64,000 nt of DNA from Sebastes aleutianus (lineage: Eukaryota > Chordata > Actinopteri > Perciformes > Sebastidae), in NCBI GenBank assembly GCA_916700875.1, contig CAKAKS010000022.1:11151013-11215012 (forward strand), written 5' to 3'. How positions within the stretch are numbered: position 1 is the first letter of the stretch; each line of letters begins with the position of its first letter. Of the stretch, positions 50,336 to 64,000 are shown one piece after another. Under the pieces are notes generated by a model. That model saw only the letters and a list, made by a program, of their open reading frames with translations. It was not told the origin of the DNA and searched no databases. A program made the position numbers and the translations under genes.

Positions 50336-53300
50336 TCAGGAGCTGTAGTGATCCTGAAAAACAAGGAAATAACACACATTATTGGAACATGAATTTATGT
50401 TTGTCAGACAAAGATGTTTATATGTTGCCATATTTCTGACCGACCTGAATTGAGCTAACTACGCCGCTGGCCATGACGGAGAGTTTTCCTGCGACTGAGC
50501 GCACTCCCAGTTTGAGCTGCGACATGTCGGGAGCATTGGGCAGCACGTTGGTCAGACGGTACGAACTCGCTGTGTAGCACAAGACAAAAAAAAAGAGAGT
50601 CAAGCAGACAGACGGAGAACATGCAAGAACAACTTATACTAACACATTTAGGAATCCTAGGACAGTCATTACGAAGACATTAGAAACATAGATACAACTA
50701 GTGCAATAAAACAATATTAGACACAGTATATACAACAATAGATGCACTGTGTTCCAGAGAAGCAAATTCAGAAGCAGGTGCAGTGATCAGAAGCTGCTTG
50801 TAATGAGTTATTAAAGGATGGAAACTGGATTGAGGGTGTGGAGTTTTAGCATCTTTTGTAACTCGCTCCAGTCACTGGGAGCGGCCAACTGGAATGAGTG
50901 ACGACCAAAGGAGAGCATGACTTTAGGAATGACCACACTAATAAATTTGCTAGAACGTAAACTGTGGTTACTGTAATTGGTACAGGGGTGTGGTTTTCAC
51001 TATATTTACCCAGCGTTACCACTCTTTCCTAGAGATCATTTTCCAGTGATGATGGTATGACTATGAAATCATCTCTTACGTGCTTAGAAATGATGACAAA
51101 TTGATCATAGAATAATAAAATCTACCACAGTTACCAGCCAGCACTGACTAATATTTTGATTTGAAGGATAATGTAACTTACATTATTGGAGTTTCGATGT
51201 GTACCATGTGATGTGACTTGAATGGGCGTGTTCACAGCGTTTCCACAACATAACAGCCTAACCGAAATACTCTCGTCCATAAACTACGAATACCAGAGAA
51301 AATATTTTTTTGAGCAGAGAGACAATGTTGTTTTTGAAAGGCTAATTGCCAACAAATATGGATTGTAGCAGAATATTTGGTTAGATAAAAACATGTTGTG
51401 AATTTTGGAAATGATTACATCTAGAGACAATGACTAAGCGCCACGTCGCTCGCTCTGTGTGTGTGTGAGGGAGGGAGAAGGTGGACTATTGCATGCAATG
51501 TTTCTGTAAATTATTAACGATAATTACATTGTCAGCGTTATGAATGAAGCTTCAAACTATCCGGTACAGCCTTAATTATTATTATTAGCCTATTATTATT
51601 GTTATTACCAGCAATGGAAGCATATGAACTCACAGTTTTTCTTTAATAAAAGGTTTGAACGCGAAAAATCTGCAAAGAATATTTCGCATTTTCATTTCAT
51701 TTTTTTTCCCTGGAGTCAAAGACCTTTAATTAAATTAAAAATAAACAGTTCATTGTATCATTATGTCTGTCACAGTATAGACAGCGCAGCTCTAATGAAA
51801 CATTGTTGGTCAGCCATTAAATTGAAACAAGTAATTTAGGACAAAGTTTGTGTAGTTAACAGCTTGATAAATCCAACATATCACACAAATAGTCTCTTAC
51901 CAGCCTGTTTCTTTGGATCATCGAAGAGGTCTGCTGAACTTATAGAGGAACTCCCAGAATATCTTTCCAGTCGTGTTTTGGCCTCGTACTAAAGAACAGA
52001 AAAACAGACAGTCTCAAGTAGTTTTCAAGTTTTAGTCATTTTTATGTGTGATCACTATTAATCCAAGGGTTAATCCATGATTAGATATGTGTACCAAGAA
52101 TTACTTATATAAAACGTCGAACACTATATTGAACATGTACGATAAAAAAGACACAGTATGCAAGTCAACTCTAATCATGCACAACACAATATATACACAC
52201 AACATGTTTATGTCATGTTTTCATGTTGTACCTCAGACTCATCTTGTTTTCCAAAGTACATGTCAGAAGAGATGGATTTCACATCTTGCCCAAACTTTTT
52301 CTGAGCTTCTCCTGAGTCTGACACTGGTAAGGCTTCTGGTTTTCTTCTGGCTGTGTGCCTGATAACACACAATGATTACAAATGAAAACAATCATGAGCT
52401 GTATATTCTGACAGCAAAAAAGGTTAAATTCCAACTCTATCAGGCAACAACAATAAGTAGTAATAAGTAATGAGGACTCCGTTACGGTGACATCGACAGG
52501 ATGTACATTACATTACAACGCAATACCCTACCTGTCATTCAGTGATGTTATAGCGGGGGTCAAGTAGAAGTCCGGCTCCGGCTTCTTGCTCTCCTTCATC
52601 CAGCCTCCTCCCTCGCTTTGATCATCCCACCGTGAGGAGAAACTCTCTGATGTCTCTGTTTGTTCCTCAAACCGGGACATGACCCTAAAGAAAGAAGAAG
52701 GCCAGAATAATGTCAGATGAAAAATGTGTGGCAACTGAATCGGCATGATCAACAGCAGATTTTAAAATTCAAATGGCTTTTGAGCCAGGAACATATTCAG
52801 ACACAGTATTGCCAAATCAGTGTATGAATACTGATATTAATTCACAATATATTTAGATAAAACAAGATGTGAAAAAATAGGGCTGCACCATCTTAGTCGA
52901 CTAAGATTTCTTAAGTTGATTTGCAAGTAATGCAGTAACAGAAATAATATTTATCTGACCTAGAGCTGAAGGACCCTTCATCCTCATTGTCCTCAGTGAA
53001 CCGTCGTCCTTTGGTGGTCTTGGCCCCCTGTGGCTTTTCCTGCTCGATCATGTGCATGTCCGATGTCACAGAGTGAGACACTCCACTACAGAGAAGAGGT
53101 GAAAACACAGTGATAATGAGAGCAAGAAACCGAGATATATCAGCAACAGGATGACTAGCAGTTGTGTCGTCATCCTCATACCTCCTCATGCCCATACCCA
53201 TGCCCAGTCTCTCAGCTTGCACTTTCTTATTCCCCTCTAATCCCTTCATCTTCTTTTCTTCTATTTTCCTCTGCTGCTCAAAATCTTTACAGGCCAGTCG

Positions 53301-56300
53301 GAGGGATGGTACGCTGAGAGGGAGACATGCAGGTTTAAAAAAAAAAAATGACAAAACAGAGGGAGAGTACAGTAGCAAAAACAGAAACAAAACAAAAAAA
53401 AATACATTTATTGAGCATAAAAAGGGAAGACAATGTAAAGACACTCACATGGATTCGTCAGATTGATAATTGGGAGCAGTAGTGCCGTCATCTCTCTCTC
53501 TGAGCTTGTCGGCAGCTTGAGCCTTCTTCTCCAGCTCTGAGAAGCTCTTACTGCTGACCTTCTGAGCGCCCAAACCGCCCTTTTTAGAGCCCAACTAGAA
53601 GCAGACACATTTTTACAAAACACGCTATGAATGCAAAGTCTGTGAACACACATACTTACAAAATTACGATATGAGTACGTACTGTTTTCTTGGCAGTAGT
53701 TGGCTTCTTCTTAAGAAGAGAGGACAGCTCTGGAGAGGTTGAAGGACAGTAAAGTTACATCTCCTACACTTTAGCAATAATTCAGATACAAAAAATAAGG
53801 TGAGGAACCCTATTAGTGAAGATTATAAACCAACCTGGATTTGCTTTTGGAGAAGCACTCAGCATCTCCACACTAGGACCCTCATCTAGATTACCTGAAA
53901 AGGTTTAATGTGTATGTGATGAGCCACATAAATGGGATTGAGACAAACACAACTAGTGCATGTTTGTATTTTTGTGAATACCATTTCTGTCTTCCTCTTT
54001 GTCCCTTGTTGAAGGCTTCTCTGATGTGGAGGAGCTGAGACTCATTTTGGCCATGTTCAAATTATCAGGAAGATCCTGGGCATTAAACAGACACACGTGG
54101 TAAAATTACTAATCACTGAATAGGAATCTATGGAGGACTGAACCTGCCGAAAACAAAAATGAATAAATGACTCGATAGATTAATAAATAAATATGCCATT
54201 AAATGTCCCAAAAACAATCGCAATAATAAATGTAGGCATTAATTAATTGATCAAATTTGACATAAATTGATATTTCTGTTGTATTTCTGTAGGTCTGTGA
54301 CACAATTCAGCTTCAGTCTGTTGATCCGCACACCTGTACTTTTAAAATCTTTTAAATAAAAAATAAATACATTTAAAAGTTAATAACATCAAATAAATAA
54401 ATGGGAAAATTAAATATAAAAGTAGACAGACACGAGTAATACAAAGGTAAATAAATAAAGAAGCACATTAAAACACAAATATCAATTTATGTCACATTTG
54501 ATCAATTAATTAATGTGTACATTTATTCTTAATATTATTTTTGGTACATTTAATGGCATATTTATTTATCTATCTATTCATTCAATATATTTTCATATAT
54601 TTATTAATTTTGTATTTATTTATTTTTTCAGGTTCTGTCCTTCATATTTATCCACACAGCAGGTATGTGGATAAAATCACACCTAGGCAAGGCAAACACA
54701 CCCCCCTACCTTTGAATGCAGGCTGAAGAAATCCACCTGCTTGTCGTCTGGTGATGTTGGGGAGAGAGGAGCCTGACTGTCAAGCCACAACTGGACAGAA
54801 GAAGAGCAGTACAACTCATACAGCTGTGGTGCACTTAGTGATAGAAAGTGTGATAAGCAAAGAGGAACTACAAAAGGAAGACAAAGCGTGTCTTATATAA
54901 TTTTTCAGTTCTGGCTTCCTTCCTTTTAAGACAGTAAACAAACATGTCTGCATTACCTCAGTGCCATGGCGTCTCGTGGCTTGTGTGGCTAAAGTCTTTA
55001 TCTTGTCTTTGTACAGCTGAGCAGCTCGGCTGTTGTACTTGGTGTTGGCAGCGGTGGTTGTGCACCCATGTTGACTGAAAAATGTAATCTGAACAGATAA
55101 CAGGAAAGACGACAAGAGGTTTAATTACATGTGTGTCGCGCAATGCTGGGATTAAAATCTGTTGACAGTGTGCTGCTTTCAGGTACTGACCGCACTGGCG
55201 TTGCCTCCCACTTGCATACATCTTAGCTGAAACCATGACCAGTTGAAATCCAGCTCAGTGGACCTGTGTAACACAACAATGTCAGAAATAGGTTAGGCAT
55301 TGACCTCGAATGGTTGAGGTTAGGCAGTGATCTCGAATGGTTAAGGTTAGGCAGTGACCTCGAATGGTTGAGGTTAGGCATTGACCTCGAATGGTTGAGG
55401 TTAGGCAGTGATCTTGAATGGTTAAGGTTAGGCAGTGACCTCGAATGGTTGTATGTAAATAAGTCCTGATTTACCTGATAAAGGTCAGGTGGACCCCGAG
55501 AGACCTGTGTGTCCCAGAGCAATCTATACACAGGAACACACCATAGGTGATGCTGGCCCAACTGGGGTTTTTAGCTGAGCAGTCGAAGCAAACCTATAGG
55601 AGGAAGAGAGCATAATATAACCTCAATATACAGTATAAGGCAAGGCAAGGCAGCTTTATTTGTATAGCACATTTCAGCAACAGGGAAATTCAAAGTGCTT
55701 TACATAAACATTCAAGAACATTGCGACAAAGTGCAAAAGAACATTAAGACATAATTAAAACAGTTATAAAAACATTAAAGATTAGAAATAAATTCAAAAT
55801 AAAAGCTAGGATAGAAGCTAAAATAGAAGATCATTATCTGGTTTAATGATAGGCAGCAGCAAACAGGAAAGTTTTAAGCTTTGATATCAAAGAACTCAGA
55901 GTTGGAGCTGGTCCTGCAGTTTTCTGGGAGCTTGTTCCAGATATTTGGTGCATAAAAACTGAACGCTGCTTCTGCGTGTTTAGTTCTGACTCTGGGGACA
56001 CTAAGCAGACCTGATCCAGATGACCTGAGAGGTCTGGATGGTTCATAACAAAGCAGAAGATCAGAAATGTATTTTGGCCCTAAACCATTCAGTGCTTTGT
56101 AAATCAGCAGGAGTATTCTGAAATCAATTCTCTGAGAGACAGGGAGCCAGTGTAGAGACTTCAGAACTGGACTGATATGATCCAATTTCTTGGTCTTAGT
56201 GAGGACTCTAGCAGCAGCAGGTTCTGAATCAGCTGCAGCTGTCTGATCCATTTTTTAGGAAGACCAGTAAAGACGCCTTTACAGTAATCAAGTCGGCTGA

Positions 56301-57394
56301 AGATAAATGCATGGATTAGTTTTTCCAAATCCTGCTGGGACATCAGTCCTCTAATTCTTGCTATATTCTTGCTATATAGAAGGCTGTCTTTGTAATTGTC
56401 TTAATATGGCTGTTAAAGCTCAGGTCAGAGTCCATGACTACACCAAGATTGTAGGTGAGCATCAACCTTTAATCTTTAAGCAGATATTATATTATATTTT
56501 AATTAAGACTTGTTTCAACTCCCTCCTCATTCCAGATCATGTGTTTAAAACCAATAAAACAATTTGAAGGGTGTTTATAACCCTGAAGGTCTGAAGTGCA
56601 TGTGACATTAGCTGACTGCTGATACAAACAGCTGTTAGTGAAGTGGGTTGAATTTCGCAATGAAATTAACTCTTACTGGTAAAGAAAAAAAAAGCATAAA
56701 TCCATTATGAATATAGTTCTGCATGTATACAATACTGTCTACAATACATGTGTTCAAGTGGACTAAAGAGCTTTAGGGAGTTTAAAACAAACGGAAATCA
56801 AGCCTAGACAAACACAGCCAGCTAACGGTTAGGAGGAAGAGAGCATGAAATAATCTCAATATATATAAACATTAAATAATTATATTAAATATATATATAT
56901 TATTTATAAATATTATATATATATATATATATATAAATACATATTTTTATTTTATTATAAATAATATAAATAATGGTAAAATTAATATAATATATTGATA
57001 TAATATATTATTATATATATATTATATATATATATATATAAATATATATATTTTTTTATAATATTTTATTATATTTTAATGAAACAGTTAAGAGCCTAGA
57101 CAAACACAGCTAGCTAACGGTTAGGAGGAAGAGAGCATGAAATAATCTCAATATATATAAACATTAAATAATTATATTATATATATTATATATAAATATA
57201 TATATATATATACATTTTTATTTTATATATTATTATAAATAATGGTAAAATTAATATAATATATTGATATAATATATTATTTTATATATATTTATATATA
57301 TATATAAATATATATAATTTTATATATTATTATAAATAATATAAATAATGGTAAAATTAATATAATATATTGATATAATATATTATTTTATATA

Positions 57395-57426
<32 letters not shown>

Positions 57427-58076
57427 TTTATTATAATATTTTATTATATTTTAATAAAACAGTTAAGAACTTGTTTCAACTCCCTCCTCATACCAGATCA
57501 TGTGTTTAAAATCAATAAAGCAAACAATCTGAAGGGTGTTTATGGGCTGGCTGCTGATCCAAACAGCTGTTAGTGAAGTGGGTGAGAATTTAACAATGAA
57601 ATGAACTCTTACTGGTAAAGAAAAAAAGCATACTTCCATTATGAATATCACTCAGCGTGAATACAATACTGTCTTACATTCATCAAGTGGACTAAAGAGC
57701 TTTAGGGAGTTTAGCTACACAGCTAACAGTTAGCTTTGAGTCAACTGTCAAATTAGCTGTTAGCTACCTAGCTTAGCTGTCATCAGTTGGCTTACGTTGC
57801 TTACAGTTCACAAGTTTCCTGACAGATTATCCTCCTCTAAATGTCACCAGGACACTATTCAACCAACTCGATCGAGTATTAACACGACATGTATGTAGCT
57901 GATTGTTCTATTAAGCTGTTAAATTGAAGCTTTGTGTGTTGTTGTGTCAAAGTGCGACGTGTCAGTGTAACTTCCTCGTTATAAACAAAACCGTGTGAAA
58001 CTCTCACCTTGTTAGTAGGAATGCCACGAAGTCGCTTAAAGATAGCGGAGATATCCGGCTTGTGAGGCTCTGACAT
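50336..58076 (-). CDS. arfgap3: arfgap3, ADP-ribosylation factor GTPase-activating protein 3; complete, 16 coding exons
   Basis: Role: zinc-finger GAP that triggers GTP hydrolysis on Arf1 and helps COPI coat turnover at the Golgi. Exons 5' to 3': 58008-58076, 55475-55593, 55191-55263, 54957-55088, 54710-54790, 53982-54075, 53835-53894, 53683-53729, 53449-53594, 53182-53313, 52960-53085, 52532-52684, 52232-52358, 51901-51988, 50445-50569, 50336-50353. All are GT/AG and in phase: 1,590 bp, 529 aa (human 516). ArfGAP domain: CFDC, then [17 protein letters not shown] with the arginine four residues on (SGTHR), [20 protein letters not shown], and [20 protein letters not shown]. The C-terminal GRM-type region has [34 protein letters not shown] and [20 protein letters not shown]; these and [21 protein letters not shown] favour ARFGAP3 over ARFGAP2. 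The C terminus is DHYSS. Confidence 0.96.
50570..51900. other. arfgap3 intron 14
   Basis: A 1.3-kb intron with no gene or bounded repeat that I recognise; A/T-rich with short simple-sequence runs. Confidence 0.6.
54131..54643. mobile_element. A/T-rich palindromic MITE in arfgap3 intron 5
   Basis: Long inverted arms: AATAAATATGCCATTAAATG near 54187 against CATTTAATGGCATATTTATT near 54547, and AATTAATTGATCAAATTTGA near 54240 against its complement near 54497. The outer ends GGAGGACTGAACCTG and CAGGTTCTGTCCTTC are inverted with two differences. Non-coding. Confidence 0.75.
55290..55450. repeat. 27-bp minisatellite in arfgap3 intron 2
   Basis: About six tandem copies of a 27-bp unit (GGTTAGGCAGTGACCTCGAA then TGGTTGA), with CATTGACC/CAGTGATC variants. 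A multiple of three, it gives an open minus frame repeating NHSRSLPNL, which is not a protein repeat. It nearly fills the 211-bp intron. Confidence 0.9.
55637..56458 (-). mobile_element. 5'-truncated LINE (non-LTR retrotransposon) 3' part
   Basis: Minus frames, broken by frame changes, read [89 protein letters not shown] and [13 protein letters not shown]. This is the conserved region after the reverse-transcriptase active site in fish LINEs. The 3' end is AAAGCTGCCTTGCCTTGCC. The copy lacks the catalytic part and the first frame, so it is dead. It lies in arfgap3 intron 1, same strand. Clade not assigned with certainty (L2/CR1/Rex-like). Confidence 0.85.
56488..57720. repeat. Nested tandem duplications and A/T-rich arrays in arfgap3 intron 1
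   Basis: CTTGTTTCAACTCCCTCCTC occurs near 56509 and 57470, with the next ~200 bases matching (AAACAGCTGTTAGTGAAGTG, CTCTTACTGGTAAAGAAAAA, TGGACTAAAGAGCTTTAGGG): an offset of about 961 bases. GCTAACGGTTAGGAGGAAGA occurs near 56821 and 57113. Between are TATATA/ATTATAT arrays. TAGGAGGAAGAGAGCAT also occurs at 55595, immediately at the exon-2 splice acceptor. Confidence 0.85.
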
Positions 58077-58402
58077 TGTGTTTATATCTGTTGGTAGTAA
58101 TAATAACTGTGGGTTAAATACAGAAGTTACTGTAGTAGCATGAAGCTGTGTTTTTCCTTCAATAATAACTGAATACGACACGTCAACATCCTGCTCGGGC
58201 TCTGATTGGATAAAAAATGATCTCGTGGTTCTGTTATTGTAGCAAGGGCTTCTGGGTAATGTAGTTTGCCCTGATATTTGAAGCTCCAGTTGGGTTTAGA
58301 TTTTTTTTTTTTAAAGTCTTAAAAGTAAGTATTGTTTTGTGTTTTGTTTGTTTATATACATTTAATTACTGTTTGTCTGTTTAACCCATAGATATGCTAG
58401 GC

Positions 58403-58472
58403 TATATATATATATACATATATATATATATGTATATATACATATACATATGTATATACATATACATATATA

Positions 58473-58518
<46 letters not shown>

Positions 58519-58575
58519 CATATATATATACATATACATATATATATATATACATATACATATATATACATATAC

Positions 58576-58638
<63 letters not shown>

Positions 58639-58662
58639 AGGACATATATATATATATATATA
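58403..58662. repeat. (TATACA)/(TA)n microsatellite
   Basis: About 260 bases of TATA/TACATA simple sequence between arfgap3 and pacsin2. Tyr/Ile-only frames on both strands are repeat translations. Confidence 0.95.
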
Positions 58663-59005
58663 AATATATAAAATGTGTGTTAAATTTCATAATGCTAAGT
58701 TCAAGGCATGTTAGTGGCATTTTCCTTATTTTCATTTACAAAGACAACTGTACTGTAGATGTGCCTCACTTGACATTTACTTCAACAGGACACTGAGTCT
58801 GCAAACAAAAGCATTGTACTACTAAACTATTGGTTGAGTAAATTAACTATATTCAAACGTTTTTAAGGCTCTTTAAACACATAAAAAAAGATTAAGCTCT
58901 TTTTTAGATCCAGTAAATATCTTGACATCATAAGTGAAAAGTTAAAGATGAGAAATATCAGTACTCAAGACAAAGGCAAAATATATTTTTTTTCCAATAA
59001 ATTCA

Positions 59006-59011
59006 TTTATT
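59006..59011 (-). terminator. Candidate polyadenylation signal of pacsin2
   Basis: AATAAA on the minus strand about 1.7 kb past the pacsin2 stop codon. The long 3' UTR it implies is an inference from the absence of other genes. Confidence 0.4.
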
Positions 59012-60703
59012 ATGTTGTGGGACAACATTTACAAACCTTACTGTGCAAGTACAGCTGTTGCTGCGTTTTGACGACAGCATGCCCTGAAAACATGGCAAAA
59101 CGTCTCCTTTCTCACTATTATTAAAGACAACAAAATTCATCTTCCTCTCGTGCTGCAGTTAAAGGCATCAAATAGCTTTTGAGAGCAATGATTTCATCGA
59201 TACATATTGGGCAATTAATGAGAAGTGAAAAGCCTGCAGAAATACAAGCCTACGAAATACTTGATGAGCCAAACATGTGTATGAAATCAGGTATATCCAT
59301 TCATGTCATAGCTCCTAAGGGGAAAATTAACAATAATTCACATATTTTGTTGATTAATTCAATGAGTATGGCCGTCTGTGATGGGAAAAATAATCATATT
59401 TACAAATATATCAAAATAACAGATTCAAGGGATATTTGCCATAAAACATTCAATTACTATACAAACTGATTCTCAGTCACAGCATTCTAACAAGAGTAGA
59501 ACAAAAGCACTTGTGGCATCATAAATTAACAATCATCAATTTCCAACTACATATCATCTGATATCGATGCTTAATTTGTTCTAATATTTCATTCCGTCCA
59601 GGCTATTTACATGCAGGTATGCGGCGCCATACTCAGCTGTGGTTTTATTGCTATAAATTGTAATATATTTAAAAAAAAAAACAGAAAATATTCTCCCATA
59701 ACTTGACGTTTAACAAGAAGTGAGAAAAATTAAAACATGGAGATTCAAGTGAGATAAACTTTCAGTGTTGCGTGAAAAAGAACCCATATAGTATTACGAT
59801 CAATAGAGAGATCTGTGTGAAGAGCTTGAGGACAGTTTGTTCTGGGGGTTAATTAATGGGTCAGTGCTTGAAAAAAACCCAACCTCACCTAAAGTGAACA
59901 ATCAATAAGTGAGAAAATACAATCAGTGAATATACATTCAATTGCAGTGACTAGAGGAACCCACCCACTGTGAACTAAATGAAGACTACATCAGGATACG
60001 GCTCTACTGATCTTCATCATTCCTTATAAAATAACCAGAACAGTTGATGAACTGAATGGACAAACAGAACCCTGAAAGGAATGACAGAACAACGTAAGCA
60101 CTAATTTAAAATCAGGTTAAACCTGACACAATAATCCCATCATAAGGGCCTACTTTGTCAAAAAACAATTAACATTTATGGACTGGATTCAGGAACAGGT
60201 TTCAAACCTAAAATAGATAATTATGGTTATAAAAAAGGGTCATCTCCCTTTAATGAATCCATAGTGGCTTGAAGGCTGCATGTAACATCGCAAGACGATT
60301 TGTCAGAGTGTCATCCCAGTGTTTCGTTTAAACAAAATATATAAGTTCACACATAAATTTCATTTTATCTACTTGAAAGGCTATTATTTTTGTAACAGCA
60401 TAAATGGGATTCTAAGTAACATATCTTACGCTGACAGCAATTTTTTCCTCTGTGATCTTCTTCGCCTGGAATCATCTGGAAACTTGTTCATTTCCATCTT
60501 TCATATCTGTGGCAAGCAACAACATCTCAAGTGGTCCTTTAATAAATCTGCAACTTCTCTCCTCCGTCCTCCTCCAACACTCGTCCAGTCTTCACCAACA
60601 GGGAGTTAAAAATAAGGCAGAGCCTTTCTCGTTTCCAGCCGGCAGTCACTTTGCAACACATCGCTTTCTTCTTTCTTCACATTTATTCATTTGTGATAAT
60701 TCA

Positions 60704-62785
<2,082 letters not shown>

Positions 62786-64000
62786 CTGACAACATGGGAC
62801 ACAGTGAGAGATCGGTTGTTGACATGTACACGGCACACATAAAGACACACCTGTGTAACATGCATGACCTGTAGACATGCTTAAATGTACGCTGCAAATT
62901 AAGGAGTCATAGGAGGGCCATAAAAAAGAATACATCTGTAAAAGATTTAAAAAAAAGTGGAAATATGAAGAAAAATAAATACATATGGAAATATAAAGAC
63001 AAATATCAAAATATAAAATAACAAGTATAAGCATTTTCATTTATTTTCACATTTATTTGTTCATTTATTTCTATATTTTTAAAGATATATATATATTTAT
63101 TTATTGCATATGAATGACAGTATTTTTTTATTTAAAATAGAGTACATGTGTGGGAATTGACTACTTAGCCTGGGCAGGAAGTCCCACCCAAAGCCAGTTG
63201 ATTGACAGCTTGGCCCTTCAAGGAATAGCAAAAGCAATAGGGGAAAAGAATAAGGAAAAGTAAAGGGATAAAAATATATAAATATTTGTTATGTAAATAT
63301 ACAGAAAACATAGAGTAATATGCAAAAATTGTATAAATATATATTTTTCAAAATATATAAATAAAAAAAAATAAAAATGAACAAATAATGTGAAAATAAA
63401 TGAAAATATGTATTATTATTTTTTTATTTGTCTTTATTATATTTCCACATTTATTTATTTATTTACGTATATATTCTTTTATTTTTATTTTTTTATATTT
63501 CCACATTTATTTATATATTTACTTATTCTTTTAATTATTTGTCTTTATATTTCCACATTTATTTTCTTATTCCTTTACAGATTTATTCTTTTTTATGACA
63601 CTCTTATGACTCCACAGAAATGTAAGCATACCTGGCTAATGAGTTTACAACCTACTATAGTGAGCTTCCAAGGCCAAGGAGCCAAGAGGCTTAGCGAACA
63701 ATTAATTGTGACTTTGTTTCATGAGATAGATGATCCAGTAATTATTGTATTTCTATGTAATGCCTGAGTAACATCAACAAAGCAGTGAAAACAGTCAACA
63801 AAACAACTTCTAAACAGATAGAAAAGACACATTAAACACTTAATTGTCAGCTCTGGGTTTGTGTAGGTGCAAAATCTTTCACGAGGGCAGTATACTTCCT
63901 ACAATTGTCACTTTCCGCATCAAGGGACAAACCACACAACAGTGCTCCACCTGTATCAGAGGAAACACAGGGTTTCTACTCCCTGTTTACTGAATTATTG
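62786..64000. other. pacsin2 intron running off right edge
   Basis: No further pacsin2 exon recognised to the window end. It contains the palindromic element at 62903-63613; the last ~390 bases show nothing recognisable. Confidence 0.6.
62903..63613. mobile_element. A/T-rich palindromic MITE in pacsin2 intron
   Basis: Left GGAGTCATAGGAGGGCCATA then AAAAAGAATACATCTGTAAA; the reverse complement of the right end reads GGAGTCATAAGAGTGTCATA then AAAAAGAATAAATCTGTAAA. The arms run about 150-200 bases of A/T-rich sequence (GTGGAAATATAAAGACAAAT type). The central ~110 bases (63150-63260) are unique. Architecture resembles 54131-54643 but the ends differ. Confidence 0.75.

Larger units (their letters stand above)
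58077..60703. other. arfgap3 upstream region, microsatellite and pacsin2 3' UTR
   Basis: 58077-58400 is the arfgap3 5' flank, with no clear TATA box. A TA-based microsatellite follows. From about 59006 to 60703 (minus strand) is likely pacsin2 3' UTR, with a minus-strand AATAAA at 59006-59011. No other gene is seen. Confidence 0.6.

Noticed and set aside
55223..55561. 112-aa frame with NHSRSLPNL repeats
   Set aside because: Minisatellite in arfgap3 intron 2; the real exons on either side use other frames.
58362..58735. Open frames of Tyr/Ile/His on both strands
   Set aside because: Translation of the TATACA/TA microsatellite; no initiation or splice support.

Overview
The window is vertebrate nuclear DNA, most likely from a spiny-rayed (percomorph-type) teleost. 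Evidence: five multi-exon vertebrate genes with clean GT/AG introns, a collagen-free C1q-like gene of the kind expanded in fish, and many fish-style repeats (short inverted-repeat transposons, retroposon 3' ends with TATC tails, long GATA arrays). There is no bacterial or viral gene organisation. I rebuilt exons by hand from splice sites, reading-phase continuity and remembered family sequences; nothing was aligned by computer.

Layout. (1) 2364-30413, minus: bltp3b (uhrf1bp1l/SHIP164), a bridge-like lipid-transfer protein. Eighteen coding exons give about 1,182 residues from the start codon; the 3' end lies beyond the left edge. (2) 16023-16757, plus: an uninterrupted C1q-domain gene, nested antisense in bltp3b intron 3, with its own TATA-like box and polyadenylation signal. 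(3) 30414-35400: intergenic, with GATA arrays, two retroposon 3' ends, a 772-bp transposon and a tandem duplication next to ckap4. (4) 35401-39052, plus: ckap4 (CLIMP-63), two exons. (5) 40333-45032, minus: ikbip, convergent with ckap4, with two alternative 3' endings as in mammals; one ending carries an apparent 1-bp frameshift. (6) 45033-50335: repeat-rich intergenic DNA and probable arfgap3 3' UTR. (7) 50336-58076, minus: arfgap3, complete, 16 coding exons, 529 residues. (8) 58077-60703: microsatellite and pacsin2 3' UTR. (9) 60704 to beyond the right edge, minus: the 3' part of pacsin2 (NPF motifs and SH3 domain).

Several products share a secretory/endosomal theme: BLTP3B moves lipid at endosomal membranes, CKAP4 and IKBIP are single-pass coiled-coil ER proteins, ARFGAP3 switches off Arf1 on Golgi/COPI membranes, and PACSIN2 bends membranes in endocytosis. 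They are not an operon; the grouping reflects old linkage. In humans bltp3b, ckap4 and ikbip map to 12q23 and arfgap3 and pacsin2 to 22q13, so the window joins two human blocks.

I found no previously undescribed biological system. The points most worth checking are the nested C1q gene, the ikbip dual 3' ends with the frameshift, several well-bounded transposons with target-site duplications, two copies of a TCTCGCGAGA palindrome pair, and local duplications at ckap4 and within arfgap3 intron 1.
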